From NCBI GenBank assembly GCA_947463665.1, contig CANHUD010000130.1:1-6887 (forward strand): a stretch of 6,887 nucleotides of DNA, read 5' to 3'. The translations under genes were made by a program, and so were the position numbers. The notes beneath the pieces were generated by a model. That model did no database searches. It worked only from the letters and a program-made list of their open reading frames with translations, and was not told where the DNA came from. This DNA is from Sphingobacteriales bacterium (GTDB lineage Bacteria; Bacteroidota; Bacteroidia; Chitinophagales; Chitinophagaceae). Shown here piece after piece: positions 1-5,192 of this stretch (its first letter is position 1; every line of letters starts with the position of its first letter).

Positions 1-989
1 AAACCGATATGCCGCTTGATATCCCAGATGCTTTCTCCACTTCCTTTTTTGCGGTCGAATAACCAGATATCCTGTGAAAAAGCCTGTGGATTATCGCCGT
101 AAATCAGGGAAAGCAATGTTGATTTACCAGAGCCGTTATGCCCTCTCAGATTCCAGCATTCTCCTTTTTGAACATTCCAGTCGATCGTATCTAAAATGAT
201 TTTATCTCCATACCGAATGGTTACATCTTTCATGCTTACAGCCTGGGTGAATGCTTTTTCCGGGTAGGCCGTTGGAATATTTTTCAGTGCTTCTGTCTCT
301 AAAACGGATGCTGGCCATTCAATGGGTACCTGATGGGTTACAGGCGTAACCGGGCTGAGCATGCCTTGGTGTAAAAAGGCGGTATGGGTGACCACAGATG
401 GAAACTCGGGAGATCCGGTTGTAATCAGGATCGCCATTCCCTGTTGCCTGAGTTCCGTCAGCAGGCTGTTCAGCATGATACGGGCATTGGCATCCAGTCC
501 GGTGAAAGGAGCATCCAGCAGCAGCAGATTTGATTTTCTGAGCAGGGCCTTTGCGATCTGAAATCGTTTGTGTTCACCATTGGACAGGAGAATCAATCCG
601 GAATGGGTACTGTTGGCGAGCCCAACCCTGCTCAATACCTCTGCAATTCTTTGTTTGTCGGATTCCAGATCCAGTAATTCCTCTTCCACTGTTCGTGTTT
701 CATCGGCATCAAAGGAGTTGAAACGTTGCTGGTAATAGAAAGAGGAAATGTTCGATCGGTTGGTAAAGAAATGTTGCCGGCTGATAAAGCCAATTTGGGG
801 TCGGGGTTCTGAAAAATCAATGGTTCCGCTATGAAACAGATTCCCATTCAGTGCTTTCAGCAAAATGGTTTTACCACTTCCCATCGGTCCGCAAACAGCC
901 AGGCACATTCCTGAATGCAGGGAAAAGGAAACCTGATTCAGTACTACTGAACCAGCCAGACGAACCGTCAGATTCCGGATATCAATCAT
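1..989 (-). CDS. ModF/PhrA-like protein with two fused ABC ATPase domains (3' end beyond window)
   Basis: The reverse strand is open from an ATG at 987-989 to the left edge, giving 329 residues without the C-terminus. The codon just upstream of this ATG is an in-frame TGA, so the start is well supported. ATPase domain 1 has Walker A GPMGSGKT (34-41), signature LSNGE (135-139) and Walker B LLLLD (155-159). A linker leads to domain 2 with Walker A GHNGSGKST (283-291). The stretch after it (YGD.PQ.FS, then SGE.IWDIKRHIG, about 297-329) closely matches my recollection of E. coli ModF (COG1119), which is about 490 residues long, so roughly a third is missing. No membrane segments are visible, so it is a cytoplasmic ATPase. 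ModF is historically linked to molybdate transport and photorepair, but its real role is poorly defined. In domain 1 the residue after the Walker B Asp is Ala (LLLLDAP) instead of the catalytic Glu, so that site is probably hydrolytically weak. The neighbours shown are not molybdate genes, so a molybdate role is only a family label. Confidence 0.9.
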   Translation of the reverse strand, partial: MIDIRNLTVRLAGSVVLNQVSFSLHSGMCLAVCGPMGSGKTILLKALNGNLFHSGTIDFSEPRPQIGFISRQHFFTNRSNISSFYYQQRFNSFDADETRTVEEELLDLESDKQRIAEVLSRVGLANSTHSGLILLSNGEHKRFQIAKALLRKSNLLLLDAPFTGLDANARIMLNSLLTELRQQGMAILITTGSPEFPSVVTHTAFLHQGMLSPVTPVTHQVPIEWPASVLETEALKNIPTAYPEKAFTQAVSMKDVTIRYGDKIILDTIDWNVQKGECWNLRGHNGSGKSTLLSLIYGDNPQAFSQDIWLFDRKKGSGESIWDIKRHIG

Positions 990-1100
990 TCAATCGGATA
1001 TAAAATGTACGATACAACAATATTAGTTCATCTATCCGCCATTTTCAGCATAGAGCACAGGTTAGGGAGAATTTAGACGGATATCCGGTACATTCGCATT
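990..1100. promoter_or_regulatory. Divergent intergenic region between the ModF-like and luciferase-like genes
   Basis: These 111 bp separate two divergent starts and must hold both promoters unless transcripts enter from elsewhere. I see no convincing TTG-N19-TAnnTTTG promoter on either strand. TACATTTT on the minus strand resembles the -7 box but lacks a good -33 partner. The heptamer CGGATAT occurs at 995-1001 and 1078-1084, with another copy just inside the ModF-like gene at 976-982. The 1078-1087 copy is part of the perfect 10-bp palindrome CGGATATCCG, which ends 13 nt before the ATG at 1101. It could be an operator, but this is unproven. Confidence 0.35.
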
Positions 1101-2024
1101 ATGCCGAAACGTTTGAACCAGATACCTTTTTCCCTGCTGGATCCGGTCGAAATCCGTGAAGCGGATGAAGGCATTTCAGATGCAATTCACAGGAAAGGGC
1201 GACTGGTTCAGCTGGCCGGTTCGCTTGGATACAGGCGCTACTGGTTCATGCATCATTCGCCGCTTGCAGATCAGGGAGCTACTGCTTCTGTTATGCTGGG
1301 ACATCTGGCGGCGGTGAGTTCTGAAATCAGCATCGGAACAGATTTACTTGTGCGCTCCGCCGCCAACGCCAGAGCAGTTATCAAACCTTATGCGCTCCTG
1401 GATGCCCTGCATCCTGGAAGAATGGAAGGTATTCTCACAGGAAACGCAGCCTCCTGGCTTACGGAATGGAACGATGTTCAACGGTCGGCAACGTTTCAAT
1501 ACTGGATGTTAGGTACCGAAACGGAGCATGCTGAGCAGGCAGGAAAAGCAGGGTTGCCCTTTGCCTTTGCCTCCCATTTTGCTCCAGCTCATCTCATGGA
1601 TGCCCTGGAAAAATACAGAAGCTCGTTCAGACCATCCGTTTTTCTATTAAAACCATACACACTTGCCTCTGTGCATGCAATCGTGGCGGCATCCGATGAG
1701 GAAGCAGAACATCTGGCCAGCTCCTTATATATGATGGTGCTGAATCTGCTTCGAAAAGAATCAAAGCCACTGCCTGCACCAGTACAACTGCTGAATATGG
1801 TGGCATCTGAACAGGAGTGGTCTTCCGTGAGGCGAATGCTATGGTATTCTTTTTTTGGAGAGATAAATTCTGTAAGACATTCCCTTCAGGCCTTCCTGGA
1901 TCAGACAGAAGTGGACGAGCTGATGATCTGTTCCTCAGTTTTCGATGAACGGAAACAAACGGCTTCACTCCGCGCCATTGCTGATCTGTTCAGGCAATTT
2001 CAGTCTGTAAATGACGGTTGTTGA
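1101..2024 (+). CDS. Shortened, divergent luciferase-like (LLM class) flavin oxidoreductase family protein
   Basis: The 307-residue product belongs to the bacterial-luciferase-like superfamily, nearest to the YhbW/MsnO8 group of FMN-linked monooxygenase-like proteins. Clear family landmarks are AGSLGYRRYWF (39-49), the run around HPGR (104-107), LGTETEHAEQAGKAGLPFAF (137-156) followed by ASHFAPAHL, KPYTLASV (184-191) and the C-terminal EVDELMI (270-276). Typical members have about 330-340 residues. Roughly 35 residues are missing here between GNAAS (115-119) and YWMLG (134-138), a segment that follows the flavin-binding GLGRAPG motif in relatives. The usual AEHHN motif reads FMHHS (49-53), and GLGRAPG reads GILTGNA. 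FMN binding or activity is therefore doubtful. The frame is intact with no stop or visible frameshift, so it looks like a diverged functional gene, not a fresh pseudogene. The ATG at 1101 has no Shine-Dalgarno sequence, as is usual in Bacteroidota. The pseudokinase gene follows 115 nt downstream on the same strand. The fold is confident; the activity is unknown. Confidence 0.8.
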   Translation: MPKRLNQIPFSLLDPVEIREADEGISDAIHRKGRLVQLAGSLGYRRYWFMHHSPLADQGATASVMLGHLAAVSSEISIGTDLLVRSAANARAVIKPYALLDALHPGRMEGILTGNAASWLTEWNDVQRSATFQYWMLGTETEHAEQAGKAGLPFAFASHFAPAHLMDALEKYRSSFRPSVFLLKPYTLASVHAIVAASDEEAEHLASSLYMMVLNLLRKESKPLPAPVQLLNMVASEQEWSSVRRMLWYSFFGEINSVRHSLQAFLDQTEVDELMICSSVFDERKQTASLRAIADLFRQFQSVNDGC

Positions 2025-2050
2025 TTAAATGTGCGATTAAAATATTTTTT
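2021..2050 (+). promoter_or_regulatory. Candidate Bacteroidota-type promoter for the pseudokinase gene
   Basis: TTG at 2021-2023 lies 19 nt upstream of TATTTTTT at 2043-2050. This fits the Bacteroidota primary sigma pattern (TTTG or TTG near -33, TAnnTTTG near -7), with one mismatch in the -7 box. Transcription would begin near 2057, leaving a leader of about 80 nt before the GTG at 2140. The -33 element overlaps the last codons of the preceding gene. The region is AT-rich, so a chance match is quite possible. A second imperfect box, TAAATTTC, lies near 2059-2066. Confidence 0.3.
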
Positions 2051-2139
2051 CGTTCCGCTAAATTTCGGATATTTATTTCCCAATCCAGGAGAACCTACCG
2101 AGAATCCGATCCGTTCGTCAGCTTTAAATCCAGTTTAAC

Positions 2140-3111
2140 GTGAACACATCTTTCTTTACCCGCTACAATGGAGGTAATCGTGTAGAATTGATACACAAGG
2201 GTAAACATACCCGTATCTACCGTGGATATGATACATCGGAATTAAGGCCGGTTGCTATAAGAATAGTCAGGAAAGAAATGACTATACGAAGCATTCCCCG
2301 TGATTTCTCCTATCTGTCTCGCCTGATTCATCCGCATATATGCAGATGTTACGATGCCAACATACAGGATTCCGTAAACCAGTTTGGTGAACTGGAACGT
2401 ACAGAAGCACTGGTTATGGAATTTGCCTCCGGAGGAGACATAATTGCCTATACATCCATGCATCCGGAATCCAGAAAAAAATTGCTCACAGATGTGCTTA
2501 AAGGACTGGAGTATCTTCATGAGAATGGCATGGTCCATGGTGGTCTTAACAGCGCACAGGTGCTGATTAAAGAAACGGCAGATGGTCCGCAGGCAATGAT
2601 CTCTTGTCTGGAAATGAATAAAACAAAAAAGAACCGTGCCTTCCTTGATTATTACGCCCCTGAGCAACTCATGCCTAATGCTTATTCGGAATATGATCAT
2701 CGTGCCGATCTTTGGGCATGGGGTTGTATGGTTTATGAAGTGTATACAGGAAATCGTCTCTTTGTTGTGAACGAATCTCCGATGCAGACAGAAGATCTTC
2801 TATGGAAAATGGGTGCTGAACCATATGATTTAAGCTCCATCCCCGTACTGATGAGGGAATTTGCTGCACACTGCCTCAAAAGTGATCCGGAACGTAGAAT
2901 CAATTCTGCCACTGAGCTGCTCCAGCTGATCAGGGAAAGCGATCTGCAAAGAGAAAAAGAAGTACAGCAGATGCCGGGAAAAGTAGCTGATTTTGTTGTA
3001 CTATCAAAAAAGGATAGTATTTCCGGAAAAGGAAAAGAAGGAAAGAATGCGTCATCAAAAAATCCTCCTTCCGGCCTCGTTAATTTCTTCAATGCCTTTA
3101 AGAGATTCTAA
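2140..3111 (+). CDS. Predicted protein pseudokinase (Ser/Thr kinase fold without catalytic residues)
   Basis: The 323-residue product has a protein kinase domain at about 14-265. Structural landmarks are kept: LIHPHICRCYD (62-72), hinge LVMEFASGGD (91-100), GLEYLHENGMVHG (122-134), APE (173-175), HRADLWAWG (187-195) and DPERRINSATELL (249-261), including the late conserved Arg253. Catalytic landmarks are not kept. The glycine loop is poor (HKGKHTRIYRG). The VAIK lysine is Arg41. HRDLKxxN reads HGGLNSAQ (133-140), losing the catalytic Asp and the Asn. The DFG position reads CLE (about 156-158). Phosphotransfer is therefore very unlikely, and a scaffolding, regulatory or ligand-sensing role is inferred. 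A Lys/Ser/Gly-rich tail (about 287-310) ends in a hydrophobic/basic segment, GLVNFFNAFKRF (312-323). No transmembrane segment or extracellular sensor domain is present, so it should be cytosolic. The start is GTG at 2140: an in-frame TAA lies at 2125-2127 and the first in-frame ATG is at codon 47, inside the fold. The gene ends 19 nt before a strong terminator. Confidence 0.88.
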   Translation: MNTSFFTRYNGGNRVELIHKGKHTRIYRGYDTSELRPVAIRIVRKEMTIRSIPRDFSYLSRLIHPHICRCYDANIQDSVNQFGELERTEALVMEFASGGDIIAYTSMHPESRKKLLTDVLKGLEYLHENGMVHGGLNSAQVLIKETADGPQAMISCLEMNKTKKNRAFLDYYAPEQLMPNAYSEYDHRADLWAWGCMVYEVYTGNRLFVVNESPMQTEDLLWKMGAEPYDLSSIPVLMREFAAHCLKSDPERRINSATELLQLIRESDLQREKEVQQMPGKVADFVVLSKKDSISGKGKEGKNASSKNPPSGLVNFFNAFKRF

Positions 3112-3130
3112 AAAATTCTTCTGATTTCTA

Positions 3131-3165
3131 AAAACCGGTCTATTGCCATGCAGTAGACCGGTTTT
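3131..3165. terminator. Bidirectional rho-independent terminator between converging genes
   Basis: AAAACCGGTCTA (3131-3142) and TAGACCGGTTTT (3154-3165) form a perfect 12-bp inverted repeat around an 11-nt loop. In plus-strand RNA the stem can extend by U-G, U-A and G-C pairs to leave the 5-nt loop CCAUG. The A-run on one side and T-run on the other give a U-tract in both directions (TTTT then ACATTT on plus, TTTTT then AG on minus). It sits 19 nt after the pseudokinase stop and 14 nt after the oxidoreductase stop, so it can end both converging transcripts. Confidence 0.9.
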
Positions 3166-3179
3166 ACATTTATAGATTA

Positions 3180-4307
3180 CTAAAGAGAGAGTGTAAACTC
3201 TGGTAGTGGGATGATCTTTCCTCCCTGCAGTGCAGATTCATGAGCCAGAATGCCTACACAGGTGATGTTGGCTGATTGACGGGCATTCGGGAACGGTGCG
3301 CGTTTTTCTGTCAGCGCCATTACAAACTCATGCACCAGATGTGGATGTGAACCGCCATGACCAGCCCCTTGAGTGAAGGACAAATGCTGGTTATCATCTG
3401 TGTCATACACACCTTTGGTGGTGTACCGTTGTATGGATTCAGGCAATAAATGGGCATAGTCGGGGCATTCCACTTCCTCAGGTATTTCGGGTTCAGGCTT
3501 CTTCGCTGTATGAACCACCAGAGGTTTTCCTTCGATCAAAGGCCATTCCACCGATTTCTTTGATCCGTACACTTCAAAACTTTCCCGATATTGACGCGCT
3601 ACATCAAAAAGAGAGCGATACACATACGCACTGAGATCGGAGTCTTTGAATTTGATATGCGTACTTTCTACTGCAAACGGTGATTGATAACAGGGAATCA
3701 GTTCATCCCTGATTGTACCGGAACCGAAGCAGGAAACGTATTCTGCTTCACTGCGGTTAAGAGCCAGTACGGGTCCTACACAATGCGTGGCATAATGCAT
3801 CGGTGGCAGCCCGGGCCAGTAGTTTGGCCATCCGTCCATATCCTGCTGGTGACTGGCCTTGAGGAACTGTAATTTACCCAGTTCTCCTTTATCGTACAGT
3901 TCCTTCATGAATAGGAATTCCCGTGCATACACAACCGTTTCCATCATCATATACGTGAGGCCGGTCTGCTCGGTCAGCTCTACAATCTGCCGGCATTCTT
4001 CCACCGTTGTAGCCATCGGAACCGTACAGGCCACGTGCTTGCCGGCTTTCAGGGCTTTGATCGACTGGATGGCATGATCGGGAATGGGTGTATTGATATG
4101 TACGGCATCGATGTTAGGATCTTTTAACAGTTCATCGTAATCGGTGTAGCGTTTTTCCACACCGAAATAATCGCCGATCTCATCCATTTTTTCTTTGTTA
4201 CGCTGGCAGATCGCATATAGATTGGCATGCGGATGCTTTTGATAAATAGGGATGAATTCAGCTCCAAATCCCAGGCCTATGATGGCCACATTGATCTTCT
4301 TTGACAT
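3180..4307 (-). CDS. Gfo/Idh/MocA family NAD(P)-dependent oxidoreductase
   Basis: The 375-residue product has an N-terminal Rossmann fold with dinucleotide-binding AIIGLGFGAEF (8-18) and the family segments DAVHINTPIPDHA (67-79) and ALKAGKHVA (85-93), followed by a C-terminal alpha/beta dimerisation and substrate domain. Length and layout are normal for the family, which oxidises or reduces sugars, inositols and their derivatives with NAD(P). At the position of the usual EKP motif it reads TVP (95-97), so the commonly catalytic lysine is Val. I recall the sequence CTVPMA as characteristic of one subgroup, so this may be a subgroup trait and not decay. MHYATHCVGP (170-179) holds His171 and His175, candidates for the active site. 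The C-terminal GHGGSHPHLVHEF (316-328) is also His-rich. No signal peptide is seen, so it is probably cytoplasmic. It is the last gene of the three-gene operon, 17 nt after the epimerase, and precedes the terminator. The exact substrate is unknown; a keto-sugar or polyol is plausible from its neighbours. Confidence 0.92.
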   Translation of the reverse strand: MSKKINVAIIGLGFGAEFIPIYQKHPHANLYAICQRNKEKMDEIGDYFGVEKRYTDYDELLKDPNIDAVHINTPIPDHAIQSIKALKAGKHVACTVPMATTVEECRQIVELTEQTGLTYMMMETVVYAREFLFMKELYDKGELGKLQFLKASHQQDMDGWPNYWPGLPPMHYATHCVGPVLALNRSEAEYVSCFGSGTIRDELIPCYQSPFAVESTHIKFKDSDLSAYVYRSLFDVARQYRESFEVYGSKKSVEWPLIEGKPLVVHTAKKPEPEIPEEVECPDYAHLLPESIQRYTTKGVYDTDDNQHLSFTQGAGHGGSHPHLVHEFVMALTEKRAPFPNARQSANITCVGILAHESALQGGKIIPLPEFTLSL

Positions 4308-4324
4308 ACTACTTCGTTATTGTT

Positions 4325-5185
4325 TTATGATGCCCATTGTTTTAAAAAGTGAAGTCCGTCTGTTGCCAGCTGATCCTGGCTTTCCGCCATGGGATGCCAG
4401 AAACAAACCGCACCGGCAAGTTCTTTATTATCTGTAGTGAAACTCTCAATACTAACCGTTCCGATGTATCCAATACGTTCCAGCCCTCTTCTGTACGCTG
4501 CCCAGTTGCTTTGTCCTGTTCCCGGTGTGCCCCGATAATTCTCCGATACCTGTAAGTGGATGAGATCCTTTCCGGCTGTAACTATAGCAGCCTCCACATC
4601 GCGTTCTTCAATGTTCATGTGAAATCCATCGAGCACGATCTTGGCAGCCGGATGGGAGATGTCGCTGATCAGTCGTTTAACATCAGAAGCCGTATTCACC
4701 AGGTCCGACTCAAACCGGTTCAGTGGTTCAAGGGCAATTTGCAGCCCTCTGGCTGAAGCCATTTCGCATACATTCCTCAGCTGGTGCACTGCCAGTTCCC
4801 ATTCGGCTTTTCGTTTCTCTGCAGGTAACTGACGGGCCTTACCTACAGCAGCATACATCGGACCTGCAAAAAAATCGACGCCTAATTCAGCACAGAAATC
4901 CAGGCATTGCTCAATATAGTTCATGCCGTTCCGTCGTATGGTGCTATCCTCATTGGTTAGATCACGGGATGGGCCAAAGGCACCGCAGATCACCGCTTTC
5001 AACCGGTAGTGCGACAGCGATTTTTTAAGTGCCTGTACATCCACAAGCGATGGGTCTTCCAACGCGATCTCAATGGCATCGAAGCCCATAGAGGCAACTT
5101 TCGGAAGCAGTATTTCTATGGTTTCCGTAGAGAACGGAGAGGTCCAGAGCCAGGTACTGGCGGCGAAGGTTACGGGTAATAACAT
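4325..5185 (-). CDS. Sugar phosphate isomerase/epimerase family TIM-barrel protein
   Basis: The 286-residue product is a full-length xylose-isomerase-like TIM barrel (AP-endonuclease-2 superfamily), closest in motifs to D-tagatose/D-psicose 3-epimerases. These enzymes use a divalent metal to epimerise keto-sugars at C3. Expected metal ligands are present: Glu153 in ALEPLNRFE (151-159), Asp186 in VLDGFHMNIEE (184-194), a His in HLQVSENYRGTPGTG (210-224, most likely His210) and Glu247 in SIESF (245-249). The starting strand carries AASTWLWTSPF (8-18), typical of the family. There is no signal peptide, so it should be cytosolic. The ATG at 5183-5185 lies 7 nt after the stop of the upstream copper-domain gene and has no Shine-Dalgarno sequence, suggesting translation coupled to the preceding gene. 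The oxidoreductase gene follows 17 nt downstream. Members of this family often sit beside Gfo/Idh/MocA genes in Bacteroidota sugar clusters, sometimes acting on 3-keto-sugars or inositol derivatives. Family and metal site are confident; the substrate is unknown. Confidence 0.92.
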   Translation of the reverse strand: MLLPVTFAASTWLWTSPFSTETIEILLPKVASMGFDAIEIALEDPSLVDVQALKKSLSHYRLKAVICGAFGPSRDLTNEDSTIRRNGMNYIEQCLDFCAELGVDFFAGPMYAAVGKARQLPAEKRKAEWELAVHQLRNVCEMASARGLQIALEPLNRFESDLVNTASDVKRLISDISHPAAKIVLDGFHMNIEERDVEAAIVTAGKDLIHLQVSENYRGTPGTGQSNWAAYRRGLERIGYIGTVSIESFTTDNKELAGAVCFWHPMAESQDQLATDGLHFLKQWAS

Positions 5186-5192
5186 GGTTCGA

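Noticed and set aside
632..847. Short minus-strand open frame of 71 codons
   Set aside because: It is in a different frame inside the ModF-like gene, whose own frame is uninterrupted and carries ABC motifs.
1627..1968. Open frame of 113 codons on the minus strand
   Set aside because: It is antisense to the luciferase-like gene and has no recognisable motif.
1101..2024. Treating the luciferase-like gene as a pseudogene
   Set aside because: It is shortened and motif-poor, but the frame is continuous with no stop or frameshift and the C-terminal family segments are well kept, so an intact divergent gene is the better reading.
2242..2700. Open frame of 152 codons on the minus strand
   Set aside because: It is antisense to the kinase-fold gene, whose plus-strand frame has conserved kinase landmarks; the reverse product is Cys/His/Phe-rich without a recognisable fold.
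4723..5028. Open frame of 101 codons on the plus strand
   Set aside because: It lies entirely antisense to the epimerase gene, and the product looks like an out-of-frame shadow.
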